Shown piece by piece: positions 8,381 to 16,378 of a stretch of 35,240 nucleotides of DNA. The position numbers and the translations under genes are program-made. The notes below the pieces were generated by a model. The model ran no database searches. It was not told where the DNA came from and worked only from the letters and a program-made list of their open reading frames with translations. Origin of the DNA: Actinomycetota bacterium (GTDB taxonomy: Bacteria > Planctomycetota > Phycisphaerae > JAACET01). The stretch is from positions 1 through 35,240 of the forward strand of contig JAACET010000010.1 in NCBI GenBank assembly GCA_011682385.1. Direction: 5' to 3'. The stretch's first letter is position 1, and every line of letters begins with the position of its first letter.

Positions 8381-9161
8381 CCAGGTCCTCAGCCAGAGCA
8401 GTCCGAAGCAGACTGGCATCGACCGTGCCTAACAACATTTTATAACCCAGCTCGATCCAACGACCGGAATTCTCGGCAGAACCCACAAAGGCACCGGCTA
8501 CTTTGCCGTGATTGCTGCAAATATGGGCGATCTTCTCAGCCATCTGCCACAAGTGCGGTTCCGACATTTTGAAATAGGACTCGAGAGATATTCCGCAATC
8601 CAAAGAGTAGTCGGCTGGTCCAAATACCAAACCGTCTATTCCCGGTACAGCCGTAATTTGTTCAGCATTAGCCAAACCCTCAACCGATTCGATCTGTCCA
8701 AGTAAAAGCACATCCTTATTTGCTGTACCAGCATAATTGGGGCCAAAGCGATCCATTACCCTTCGGCCACCGTAGGAGCGGCGTCCCAGAGGCGCAAACT
8801 TCGCTGCCTCAGCCACAACCTTGGCTTGCTCGGCATTGTGCAACATAGGCACAATCACGCCGGCTGCTCCAGTGTCCAGAGCCTGGCCGACCTGCGAGTA
8901 ATCGCATCCTGCCACACGTACTATAGCCGGTAGGCCCATCAGGTCTGCCACACGTACACAGTTAAGAATTGTATCATAACTCAATTGACCGTGTTGGCCA
9001 TCGAGCCAAACCCAGTCCCAACCTTCGGCCAGCTCCAGGATTTCCGGGGCGGGCATGGTTAGCATAAAACCCCAGAGCGGCTCACCATTATCGATCCATT
9101 GACGCAAAATACGACCGCCGGGCACTACCACGGGTTTTGGGACGCTGTTTAATTTTGACAC
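8349..9161 (-). CDS. HpcH/HpaI-family class II pyruvate aldolase
   Basis: A 270-residue TIM-barrel protein of the HpcH/HpaI aldolase/citrate lyase family. These metal-dependent aldolases cleave 2-keto-3-deoxy sugar acids or related compounds to pyruvate and an aldehyde; RhmA/YfaU acts on 2-keto-3-deoxy-L-rhamnonate. Visible family residues are 'WVWLDGQHGQLSY' (catalytic His region), 'PAIVRVAG' (substrate-binding Arg), 'LGQIESVEGLAN' (metal-binding Glu) and 'DGLVFGPADYSLD' (metal-binding Asp). The track begins at a TTG (9173), but the GTG at 9161 has GGAG six bases upstream and is preferred. Proximity to rhaA and the SDR makes a deoxy-sugar-acid aldolase role attractive, but this is inference. 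Confidence 0.85.
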   Translation of the reverse strand: MSKLNSVPKPVVVPGGRILRQWIDNGEPLWGFMLTMPAPEILELAEGWDWVWLDGQHGQLSYDTILNCVRVADLMGLPAIVRVAGCDYSQVGQALDTGAAGVIVPMLHNAEQAKVVAEAAKFAPLGRRSYGGRRVMDRFGPNYAGTANKDVLLLGQIESVEGLANAEQITAVPGIDGLVFGPADYSLDCGISLESYFKMSEPHLWQMAEKIAHICSNHGKVAGAFVGSAENSGRWIELGYKMLLGTVDASLLRTALAEDLANRRRASQKS

Positions 9162-9355
9162 ACTATTCTCCAAATAGTCGGTTAGCAGATTTTGTGAGCT
9201 AAAAGTTTTGCTGACTGTCCTAGAGCATGTTTAAAGTTGATAGTTCGCCTTCCTGCTGTTTGTGGGGTCGGATAAGCGGGGATGAACATTCTCAATCTAT
9301 ATCTGCTCTTCATTATCATCATTACACCACTAACCATGAAAGGCACCTTGGGGGA

Positions 9356-10204
9356 TTATTTTCCGCAGTAGTCGATTAAACGAGCAAGCTCGTTGCGTAA
9401 GTCCTTGCGGGAAACAATCATGTCGATGAAGCCGTGATCCAGGACAAACTCGGCCGTCTGAAAGCCCTCCGGCAACTCGGTCTTGGTAGTGTGCCAAATT
9501 ACCCTCGGGCCGGCAAAACCAACCAAGGCGCCGGGCTCGGCAATGGTGATATCACCCAAGTTGGCAAAACTGGCAGCCACTCCGGCAGTGGTCGGATCGG
9601 TCAGGATTGAAATATACAGGCCACCGCTCTGGTGGTAACGAGCGAGGGCGGCTGAGGTCTTGGCCATCTGCATCAACGAAACCAGGCCCTCCATCATTCT
9701 GGCTCCGCCGGAGGCACAGCAAATAATCAGGGTAATCGCCTCCTCAGTGGCCCGCTCAACGGCCCGGGTGATCTTCTCGCCGACAACGGCGCCCATCGAA
9801 GCCATGATAAAATTGGCATCCATCACGGCCAAACTAACAGGACGACCCTTGATAAAGGCCTTGCCGGTGAGAACCGCGTCCTTCAGATGAGTACGCTTCT
9901 GCTGGTCGACCAGGCGAGACTTATATGTCTTGAGGTCTTTAAACTTCAAAGGATCGGCAGACTCGAAATTGGCATCCTGTTCCTCAAAGGAACCAGGGTC
10001 GGTGAGCATCTGGATACGTGTGCGAGCATCAACACGAAAATGCTGCTGACACTTAGGGCAAACAAGCAAATTCTCGGCCACGGCCTTGCGAAACAACATC
10101 TCGCTACAGCCGGGACAACGCATCCACAGGCCCTCCGGCACGTCACGACGGCGACGTAAGGAAAAACCATCCCAGGCTGCTGCTGGTATTTCTTTAGAAG
10201 CCAT
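9356..10204 (-). CDS. accD: Acetyl-CoA carboxylase carboxyltransferase subunit beta
   Basis: A 282-residue AccD. With AccA it forms the carboxyltransferase that moves the carboxyl group from carboxybiotin to acetyl-CoA to make malonyl-CoA for fatty acid synthesis. The N-terminal four-cysteine zinc ribbon is intact ('CPGCSEML' and 'LLVCPKCQQHF'). The crotonase-like core follows, with 'ASGGARMMEG' forming part of the CoA-binding region and 'DPTTAGVAASFANLGD' typical of AccD. The track's longer start overlaps rpe and gives non-homologous residues. The ATG at 10204 starts 17 bp after the rpe stop and gives the normal length. It is the last gene of the minus-strand run; accA is not in the window. 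Confidence 0.95.
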   Translation of the reverse strand: MASKEIPAAAWDGFSLRRRRDVPEGLWMRCPGCSEMLFRKAVAENLLVCPKCQQHFRVDARTRIQMLTDPGSFEEQDANFESADPLKFKDLKTYKSRLVDQQKRTHLKDAVLTGKAFIKGRPVSLAVMDANFIMASMGAVVGEKITRAVERATEEAITLIICCASGGARMMEGLVSLMQMAKTSAALARYHQSGGLYISILTDPTTAGVAASFANLGDITIAEPGALVGFAGPRVIWHTTKTELPEGFQTAEFVLDHGFIDMIVSRKDLRNELARLIDYCGK

Positions 10205-10221
10205 ATGAACTGCTTTCGAAA

Positions 10222-10902
10222 CTAAATGGCACTGCTGCGGGCGGCAGACTTGATCTCCTGGACGGCCTTGGTCGGATCGTCGGCCCCGAATACGGCAGAG
10301 CCAGCTACGAAACAATTGGCACCGGCGGCAGCGGCCCGGCCAACAGTCGTGGTGGATATGCCGCCGTCAATCTGAAGCCATTGGTCCGAACGCATTCGCT
10401 GTCGCAGGGCTTCGACCTTTTTCAGGGTATCGGGGATAAACTTTTGACCGCTAAAACCGGGATAAACACTCATGACCAAAACCAAGTCCACCAGCTCAAG
10501 AACGTCAAAGATGGTCTCGGCCGGCGTATCGGGATTAATGGTAACACCAACGCTGACACCCAATGAGGCAATCTGGCGAGCAGCAGACTTGCCGTCGGGC
10601 ACGGTCTCGGCGTGAAAAGTAATACAGTCAGCACCGGCCTTGGCAAAGTGCGGAGCAAACTTAAGCGGATCGGTTATCATCAGATGAGCATCAAAGGGCA
10701 TCTTAGTGACAGAACGGATGCTCTTGACCAACGGCGGACCGATGGTCAGGTTGGGTGAGAAGTGCCCATCCATCACGTCCAGGTGCAACAGGGCTGCACC
10801 GGCTTGCTCGATTAATTGAATCTGATCGGCCAAGTGAGCAAAGTCCGCAGATAACAACGAAGGCGCAATCCAAATATCGTTATCGGCGCGTTTAGCAAGC
10901 AT
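10222..10902 (-). CDS. rpe: Ribulose-phosphate 3-epimerase
   Basis: A 226-residue TIM-barrel enzyme that interconverts D-ribulose 5-phosphate and D-xylulose 5-phosphate in the pentose phosphate pathway. Diagnostic blocks are 'IAPSLLSADFAHL' at the N-terminus, 'LHLDVMDGHFSPNLTIGPP' (metal-binding His and catalytic Asp), 'VMSVYPGFSGQKF' and 'QIDGGI' (second catalytic Asp and phosphate site). The ATG at 10902 is preferred over the track's TTG six bases upstream because AGAGG sits about seven bases before it. It begins 20 bp after the pgk stop and ends 17 bp before accD, consistent with one transcript. Confidence 0.96.
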   Translation of the reverse strand: MLAKRADNDIWIAPSLLSADFAHLADQIQLIEQAGAALLHLDVMDGHFSPNLTIGPPLVKSIRSVTKMPFDAHLMITDPLKFAPHFAKAGADCITFHAETVPDGKSAARQIASLGVSVGVTINPDTPAETIFDVLELVDLVLVMSVYPGFSGQKFIPDTLKKVEALRQRMRSDQWLQIDGGISTTTVGRAAAAGANCFVAGSAVFGADDPTKAVQEIKSAARSSAI

Positions 10903-10922
10903 TATCAAACCTCTTCAAAAAA

Positions 10923-12113
10923 CTAGGCGTCATCGAGTATTTCCAGGGCGGCGAAAGGTTTGCCGGCCAAAAACTCCAGGCTGGCCCCACCGCCGGTGGA
11001 AATGTGAGACATCTTGTCTTCGAGCCCCAGGGCCTGGACGGCAGCGGCTGAATCTCCACCGCCAATGATACTGGTACAATCGGTATCGGCAATGGCCTGA
11101 GCAACGATCCTGGTGCCGACATCAAAAGGAGGTATCTCACAAACACCCATCGGGCCATTCCAAACAACTGTCTTGGCAGCAGAAGCCCTGCCGGCATACT
11201 CGGCAGCAGTGGCTGGACCAATGTCCAAACCCAACCAGCCGGGCTCAATGGCTGGGCCCTGCACCTGGGTCTCGACCCCGGCTCGCAACTCCTTGGCTAC
11301 AACGTGATCGGTGGGCAGTAACAACTCACAACCGGCCTGCTGAGCAGCGGACATCAGCTTGGCCGACTGAGCAAGCATGTCCTGCTCAAGCTTGGAATCG
11401 CCGACCTGCTTGCCCTGAGCCTTCAAAAAAGTATAGGACATGGCCCCGCCAATGACAATCGTGTCAACCTTCTTGATGAGGTTCTCAATGACGGGAATCT
11501 TATCGGAAACCTTGACGCCGCCCAAGATGGCCAAAAACGGGTGAGCGGGGTCGCCCAGGGCCCGGCCCAGATACTCCAACTCTTTTTGGATCAGAAAACC
11601 ACATACCCGACGACCCGGGCCGAGCTTCTCCGGTACGCCATACATCGAGGCGTGTTGGCGATGAGCGGTACCAAAAGCGTCGTTGACATACAAATCGGCA
11701 AGCTCGGCTAACTGCCCGGCAAAATCAGGATCATTTTTGGTCTCGCCCTCGTGGAAACGGAGGTTCTCCAGCAACAAACATTCACCGGGCTTGAGCTGAC
11801 CGACGGCCTGAACAACAGCGGGGCCTATGCAATCATCGGCCAAAGCAACGTGAACGCCCAACAATTCACTCAGCCTCTTGGCGGTTGGGGCCAAGGAAAA
11901 CTTCTTATCCGGCTTGCCCTTAGGTCGGCCAAGATGACTGGCTAAAATAAGCTTGCCCTTACGCTCCAGGACACTCTTGATACTCGGAAGGGCCAAGCGA
12001 ATGCGGCGGTCGTCGGTGATCTGCCCCTGGGAGTCCAAAGGGACATTGAAATCGACCCGCATAAAAACGCGTTGGCCGGCAACGTCGATATCCGCTACTG
12101 TTTTTTTGGCCAT
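10923..12113 (-). CDS. pgk: Phosphoglycerate kinase
   Basis: A 396-residue monomeric kinase of normal bacterial length that transfers phosphate from 1,3-bisphosphoglycerate to ADP in glycolysis. Characteristic segments are 'FMRVDFNVPLD', 'ASHLGRPKGK' (substrate-binding arginine and loop), 'ILGGVKVSDKIPVIENL' (nucleotide-side lysine), 'WNGPMGVCE' and 'IIGGGDSAAAV'. The start is the ATG at 12113 rather than the track's GTG at 12122, because AGGTG lies six bases upstream and the product then begins 'MAKKTV'. It follows gap by 88 bp and precedes rpe by 20 bp; the gap-pgk pairing is common across bacteria. Confidence 0.97.
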   Translation of the reverse strand: MAKKTVADIDVAGQRVFMRVDFNVPLDSQGQITDDRRIRLALPSIKSVLERKGKLILASHLGRPKGKPDKKFSLAPTAKRLSELLGVHVALADDCIGPAVVQAVGQLKPGECLLLENLRFHEGETKNDPDFAGQLAELADLYVNDAFGTAHRQHASMYGVPEKLGPGRRVCGFLIQKELEYLGRALGDPAHPFLAILGGVKVSDKIPVIENLIKKVDTIVIGGAMSYTFLKAQGKQVGDSKLEQDMLAQSAKLMSAAQQAGCELLLPTDHVVAKELRAGVETQVQGPAIEPGWLGLDIGPATAAEYAGRASAAKTVVWNGPMGVCEIPPFDVGTRIVAQAIADTDCTSIIGGGDSAAAVQALGLEDKMSHISTGGGASLEFLAGKPFAALEILDDA

Positions 12114-12201
12114 AAGGAGCACCTATCGAATTCGACCACACTTAGCCAGCAGGCCCACCCGAAAGGATGAGCCTACTGAGGAATTAATCCGGTACGAGTT
12201 T

Positions 12202-13239
12202 CTACGCCTTGGCGATCTTGCCCATCAGGTCGACCACCCTCTGCGAGAAACCCCACTCGTTGTCGTACCAACTGACAATCTTGACGATGTTGCCGCTGGG
12301 CTTAGGATTAACCATAGTGCAAAGGCTGTCGAAAATGGAACTGGCTGGATTGCCGATCACATCGCTGGAAACAATGGGCTCATCGCAATAGGCCAAAATG
12401 CCCTTGAGCGGCCCCTCGGCAGCGTCCTTGATGGCCTGGTTGACCTGCTGGACCGTGACCTCTTTGGACAACTCGGCAGTAAGATCAACAACCGAACCGT
12501 CCTGAACGGGAACACGCAAGGCGTAACCGTCCAACTTGCCGTCAAGAGCTGGTATGACTTTGCCAACGGCCCGGGCGGCACCGGTAGTAGTGGGAATAAT
12601 ATTGACCGCGGCTGAACGGGACCGCCTAAGATCGCTGTGTACCATGTCCAAAATACGCTGATCGTTGGTATAGGCGTGGATGGTAGTCATCAGGCCCCTG
12701 ACCATACCAAAGCTGTCGTTGAGGACCTTGGCTACCGGAGCCAGGCAGTTGGTGGTGCAACTGGCATTGGAAAAGACCTGATGTTCGGGCTTAATGGAAT
12801 CTTCGTTGACGCCCATGACGATAGTGGCGTCAATCTCGTCCTTGGCCGGAGCGCTGAGAATAACCTTCTTGGCCCCGGCATCCAAGTGCGAGCCATAACC
12901 AATGCCGCCCTTGCCGGGGTCGGATCGTTTGGTGAACACACCGGTACTCTCCAGAACGACTTGGACATTCTCTTTGCCCCAGGGGAGCTTAGAAGGGTCT
13001 CTTTCGGATAGAATCCGAATCTTTTTCCCGTTGACCACAAGGTTCTCGCCGTCAGCCTCGACAGTGCCATCGAAACTCTTATGGACCGAGTCATACTTCA
13101 GCAGAAAGGCCAAAGTCTTGGCGTCGGACAGATCGTTCACGGCCACGACCTCGAAATCATTGGGTCGCTGGGCCAAAGCCCGAACAACAATACGGCCAAT
13201 TCTACCAAAGCCATTAATTCCTACGCGAACTGCTGCCAT
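12202..13239 (-). CDS. gap: Type I glyceraldehyde-3-phosphate dehydrogenase
   Basis: A 345-residue NAD-dependent GAPDH making 1,3-bisphosphoglycerate. The Rossmann motif is '[11 protein letters not shown]'. The catalytic cysteine lies in the classic '[12 protein letters not shown]', and the catalytic-site His region is 'TIHAYTNDQ'. '[14 protein letters not shown]' and '[12 protein letters not shown]' complete the domain. The ATG at 13239 is preferred: GGAG lies seven bases upstream, and the product starts three residues before the conserved Rossmann strand. The track start at 13257 is in the leader. It lies 61 bp downstream of frr, with an A-rich tandem repeat in the gap, and directly upstream of pgk. 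Confidence 0.97.
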   Translation of the reverse strand: MAAVRVGINGFGRIGRIVVRALAQRPNDFEVVAVNDLSDAKTLAFLLKYDSVHKSFDGTVEADGENLVVNGKKIRILSERDPSKLPWGKENVQVVLESTGVFTKRSDPGKGGIGYGSHLDAGAKKVILSAPAKDEIDATIVMGVNEDSIKPEHQVFSNASCTTNCLAPVAKVLNDSFGMVRGLMTTIHAYTNDQRILDMVHSDLRRSRSAAVNIIPTTTGAARAVGKVIPALDGKLDGYALRVPVQDGSVVDLTAELSKEVTVQQVNQAIKDAAEGPLKGILAYCDEPIVSSDVIGNPASSIFDSLCTMVNPKPSGNIVKIVSWYDNEWGFSQRVVDLMGKIAKA

Positions 13240-13250
13240 CATGGGTCTCC

Positions 13251-13282
13251 ATATCAAAAATCAAAAATCAAACATCAAAAAC
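13251..13282. repeat. AT-rich tandem repeat (ATCAAAA units) between frr and gap
   Basis: Four imperfect 7-8 bp units of the form ATCAAAA(A) lie in the 61-bp gap between frr and gap. In the transcript they read as TTTTTGAT repeats just before the gap SD. The unstructured U-rich leader could help ribosome access or mark RNase cleavage; it may simply be low-complexity sequence. Confidence 0.5.
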
Positions 13283-13300
13283 AATGTTCCCGTTACGTCT

Positions 13301-13861
13301 CTAAGTCGATTCTATCTCGGCCAGCTTGGTCTTGAGTAACTCGCCGACCTTCTGCTCGTACTTCTTGGTGAGGTCCTGAATCTCCTCTTTTCCCTTTTCA
13401 GCCTCGTCCTCGGTGGCGGCTTTATCTTTCTGCTCCTGGTCGATGTGCTTGTTGGCATCGCGGCGGATGTTGCGTATGCTGACTCGAGCCTCCTCGCTCA
13501 TGTGCTTGACCTGGTTGGCCAGTTGCTTACGCCGCTCGCCGCTCAAAGGAGGTACGACCAAACGAATGACCCGCTTGTCCGACTGGGGAGTAATACCCAG
13601 TTCCGAGGCCAAAAGGGATCGCTCGATGTCCTTAATGCAGGTAGGATCAAAGGGTTTTATGACGATCAGATTGGGCTCCGGAGCAGACAAGGCGGCCAAC
13701 TGCTGCAAAGGAGTACTGGAGCCGTAATAATCGACTTTGACGTGCTCGACGAGCCCGGTGGTGGCCCGGCCGGTCCGCAGGGAACGAAACTCCGCAACCA
13801 AAAAGGCCACGGCCTTTTCCATCTTCGCCTCGGCGGTAAAAGCTATCTCATCCAGCGACAT
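13301..13861 (-). CDS. frr: Ribosome recycling factor
   Basis: A 186-residue RRF of normal length, which with EF-G splits the post-termination ribosome. The three-helix-bundle domain I is recognisable from 'FRSLRTGRATTGLVEHV' (conserved Arg-rich helix) and the C-terminal 'EKGKEEIQDLTKKYEQKV' helix. Domain II contains 'YYGSSTPLQQLA' and 'PFDPTCIKDIERSL'. The ATG at 13861 has GGAG nine bases upstream; the track's TTG is five codons too early. The start overlaps the end of pyrH by 14 bp, implying translational coupling, as in the common pyrH-frr order. Confidence 0.97.
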   Translation of the reverse strand: MSLDEIAFTAEAKMEKAVAFLVAEFRSLRTGRATTGLVEHVKVDYYGSSTPLQQLAALSAPEPNLIVIKPFDPTCIKDIERSLLASELGITPQSDKRVIRLVVPPLSGERRKQLANQVKHMSEEARVSIRNIRRDANKHIDQEQKDKAATEDEAEKGKEEIQDLTKKYEQKVGELLKTKLAEIEST

Positions 13862-14585
13862 CAGCAAAATCTCCAATCGTTGTGCCTACCGGCTGGCCTT
13901 GAGCGACTCGGGCGATATTGCCATTTTTGTACATATTGAAAACGATAATCGGTATCTTATTCATCCGACACAGGCTGATAGCGGAGTGATCCATAACCGT
14001 CAGGTCCTTGGTGAGAACCTCATGGAAGTCCAGCTTTTGATAGAGCTTAGCCTGCGGATTAGTCTTAGGGTCGGCTGAGTAAACACCATCCACCTTAGTG
14101 GCCTTGAGCAAAACCTCGGCATCCAATTCAGAAGCCCGCAGGGCTGCACAGGTGTCGGTAGAGAAAAACGGATTGCCCGTACCGCCAGCCAGAATAATGA
14201 TGCGGCCCTTCTCCAGATGACTCACCGCACGGCGGTGAATAAAGGGCTCGCAAAGGGCCTGCACCGCTATGGCACTCATAACCCGGGTGGGCTGAGAAAT
14301 GGACTCCAGCTCAGCCTGCAAGCAAACAGCATTCATGACCGTGGCCAACATGCCCATGTAGTCGGCGGTGGCCCGGGGAGTCTGCAACTGCTTGGTTAAG
14401 GTTTCGCCACGCAAAAAGTTACCGCCACCACAAACCACGGCCAACTGTAAACCCAACTCAGCAGTATCCTTCAACTCCTTAGCCATCTGACGCAAAGGAT
14501 CGGCCTCAATGCCAAAACCAGAGGTGGTGCAAAAACCTTCACCTGAGACCTTCAGCAGAACCCGCTTGTATCGCAGATTGGCCAT
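13848..14585 (-). CDS. pyrH: UMP kinase (uridylate kinase)
   Basis: A 245-residue hexameric amino-acid-kinase-fold enzyme that phosphorylates UMP to UDP. Visible motifs are 'VLLKVSGEGF' (phosphate-binding lysine), 'AVVCGGGNFLRG' (glycine loop), 'ATADYMGMLATVMNA' (UMP site), 'AGGTGNPFFSTDT' and 'LLKATKVDGVYSADP' (ATP site). Two near ATGs exist; I choose 14585 because AGG is seven bases upstream, whereas it is only one base from 14591. It lies 18 bp after tsf and overlaps frr by 14 bp, keeping the classic rpsB-tsf-pyrH-frr order. Confidence 0.97.
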   Translation of the reverse strand: MANLRYKRVLLKVSGEGFCTTSGFGIEADPLRQMAKELKDTAELGLQLAVVCGGGNFLRGETLTKQLQTPRATADYMGMLATVMNAVCLQAELESISQPTRVMSAIAVQALCEPFIHRRAVSHLEKGRIIILAGGTGNPFFSTDTCAALRASELDAEVLLKATKVDGVYSADPKTNPQAKLYQKLDFHEVLTKDLTVMDHSAISLCRMNKIPIIVFNMYKNGNIARVAQGQPVGTTIGDFADVAG

Positions 14586-14603
14586 ACTCATACCTGTAAC
14601 TAA

Positions 14604-15194
14604 CTATCCGCCCACCGCAAAGCGAGCAAATCGCCCTATGGTTATCTTCTCGCCCGTCTTGGTAGACAACTCGGCAATCAAATCCTTGATCTTCTTCTTG
14701 TCGTCCTTAACGAAGGGCTGTTCCAAAAGAACCTGCTCTTCATAAAACTTGCGCATCTTGCCATCCACGATCTTTTCCACGATTTCAGGGGGCTTATCCT
14801 GTACCTGATCGGCGCAAATCTTGCGCTCCCTGGCCACGACCTCCGGATCGAGATCCTCAATCGCAGCAGCCAACGGTGCGACAGCACAGACGTGAATGGC
14901 CACATCCGCAACCAACCGGCCAAAGGCCTCACCGCGAGCTACAAAATCAGTTTCACAATTAAGCTCGACCAAGGCGCCAACCTTGGCGTTGTGGTGGATA
15001 TAACTGGCTATGAGCCCTTCCTTGGTGGCTCTGTCGGCCCGCTTGGCCATGCCGGTCAGGCCCTTCTTGCGGAGAATATCCACAGCCTTGTCCTGGTCGC
15101 CGCCGGCTTCAGTCAGAGCCTTCTTGCATTCCATCATGGGCTGATCAGTCTTGGCCCGCAGGGCCTTGACCATTTCTGCTGTGATCTGGGTCAT
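14604..15194 (-). CDS. tsf: Translation elongation factor Ts (short form)
   Basis: A 196-residue nucleotide exchange factor for EF-Tu. The N-terminal UBA-like domain is clear ('VKALRAKTDQPMMECKKAL', 'AVDILRKKG'). The core carries the EF-Tu-contacting 'ELNCETDFVAR'. It is a short EF-Ts with a single core subdomain, as in Thermus and cyanobacteria, instead of the ~280-residue E. coli type with a duplicated core. The ATG at 15194 has GGGAG nine bases upstream. It is separated from rpsB by 74 bp that contain an AT-rich hairpin. Confidence 0.96.
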   Translation of the reverse strand: MTQITAEMVKALRAKTDQPMMECKKALTEAGGDQDKAVDILRKKGLTGMAKRADRATKEGLIASYIHHNAKVGALVELNCETDFVARGEAFGRLVADVAIHVCAVAPLAAAIEDLDPEVVARERKICADQVQDKPPEIVEKIVDGKMRKFYEEQVLLEQPFVKDDKKKIKDLIAELSTKTGEKITIGRFARFAVGG

Positions 15195-15230
15195 TAATTC
15201 AACTCCCGTGGGGAACCTCTAGCTAAAAAT

Positions 15231-15250
15231 TGAAAATTTCAGAATTTTCA
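15231..15250 (-). promoter_or_regulatory. AT-rich hairpin in the rpsB-tsf spacer
   Basis: TGAAAATT and AATTTTCA form a perfect 8-bp inverted repeat around a 4-nt loop, between the rpsB stop and the tsf start. In other bacteria the rpsB-tsf spacer holds a partial terminator or processing site that lowers tsf relative to rpsB. This weak stem could serve that role, but it may also be low-complexity sequence. Confidence 0.35.
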
Positions 15251-15268
15251 GGATACAAGCGGCTGTAG

Positions 15269-16096
15269 CTAGCCTTCGGCTGACACTTCCGGAACGGCCG
15301 AGGTCGGGTTCTCGTCGGGGAGTGTCGGGCTGTCACTACCATCGGCCCGAGCCATAGTGCTTCCGCGACTGGAGGCCCGCTTGGGAGCGGCCTTTTCCTC
15401 CTGCTCGGAGGCCGTAGAGGCCCGGCCCTGCTCAACAGCGTCAGCCAACTCCTTCAACACTAACTCGATGGTCCGCATAGCATCGTCGTTGCCGGGAATG
15501 GCAATGTCGACCATGTCTGGGTCACAGTTGGTGTCCAACAGGCCAATAGTAATAATGCCCAACTTGCGGGCCTCACGCAGGGCCAAATGCTCCCGGCGAC
15601 AGTCTATGGCCACAACAGCGCCAGGAAGCTGAGTCATCTTGCGGATACCTTCAAGGTTCCGCTTAATCTTGCGCTTCTCACGCGTCAAAGTGGTGATCAT
15701 CTTCTTGGAGAAGGTGTTGATCTGGCCAGACTCATCCAGAGCTTCCAACTCCTCCAAACGAGCCAAACGAGACCGAATGGTGCGAAAATTAGTCAAAGTG
15801 CCGCCCAGCCAACGCTCAGAAACATAAGGCATCGAACAACGGGTGGTTTGCTCAATAATGGCCTGCCGAGCCTGGCGCTTAGTACCTACGAAAAGCACAT
15901 CACGGCCCTGAGATACCGTCTGGACCAAGAACTTCTTGGCCACCAGAAGGCCTTTCACAGTCTCTTTGACATTAATAATGTGTATGCCATTCCGCTTGCC
16001 GTAGATATAGGGGGCCATCTTAGGATTCCACCAACTCACCCGGTGGCCATAGTGAACGCCCGAATCCACGAGCTCACGGATCAAAGTCGTGAGCAA
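15269..16096 (-). CDS. rpsB: 30S ribosomal protein S2, probably UUG start
   Basis: A 275-residue S2 protein. It has the canonical N-terminus 'LIRELVDSGVHYGHR' followed by 'WNPKMAPYIYGKRNGIHII', then 'VLFVGTKRQAR', 'RWLGGTLTNFRTI' and 'VDIAIPGNDDAMRTIELV'. A low-complexity acidic/Ser-rich tail of about 50 residues follows the ordered part. The track starts at a TTG (16114) inside the SD. The in-frame TTG at 16096 lies seven bases after a perfect GGAGG and gives 'MLTTLIRELVDSGVHYGH', the normal S2 beginning, so UUG is the likely start codon. It is the first gene of the eight-gene minus-strand run, with a promoter 60-90 bp upstream. Confidence 0.95.
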   Translation of the reverse strand: MLTTLIRELVDSGVHYGHRVSWWNPKMAPYIYGKRNGIHIINVKETVKGLLVAKKFLVQTVSQGRDVLFVGTKRQARQAIIEQTTRCSMPYVSERWLGGTLTNFRTIRSRLARLEELEALDESGQINTFSKKMITTLTREKRKIKRNLEGIRKMTQLPGAVVAIDCRREHLALREARKLGIITIGLLDTNCDPDMVDIAIPGNDDAMRTIELVLKELADAVEQGRASTASEQEEKAAPKRASSRGSTMARADGSDSPTLPDENPTSAVPEVSAEG

Positions 16097-16156
16097 ATCA
16101 TATCCTCCAAACAAGTCTATAACCTTTTAACCAAGCTACTCCAAAACAGTTGGCTA

Positions 16157-16185
16157 AATCTAACAAGTCACCGGGCATAGGTCAA
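16157..16185 (-). promoter_or_regulatory. Sigma70-type promoter for the rpsB operon
   Basis: On the minus strand TTGACC (16185-16180) and TAGATT (16162-16157) are 17 bp apart. The predicted start near 16150 gives a leader of about 54 nt before the rpsB UUG. No upstream gene is close on this strand except rmuC, which ends about 190 bp away, so an operon promoter is expected here. Confidence 0.5.
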
Positions 16186-16378
16186 GTATCAATGACTTTT
16201 CATGTGGGTCGAAAAGCGAAACAATCCGGTAAACATCACTTCGTCCGGCAGGGCAAAACCGACTATGGGGCCAAATTGAACAAGAATATCAAAGGGACAG
16301 CGGCGATTTCAGAGAAAGCTGGAGGAACTCACACTCCGCAACTACCTGTAAATGAAGCAGTTACCTCAGAACGTTTTT

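Noticed and set aside
11953-12615. 220-codon plus-strand ORF across pgk and gap
   Set aside because: It runs antisense through two conserved genes and their spacer; the product is not protein-like.
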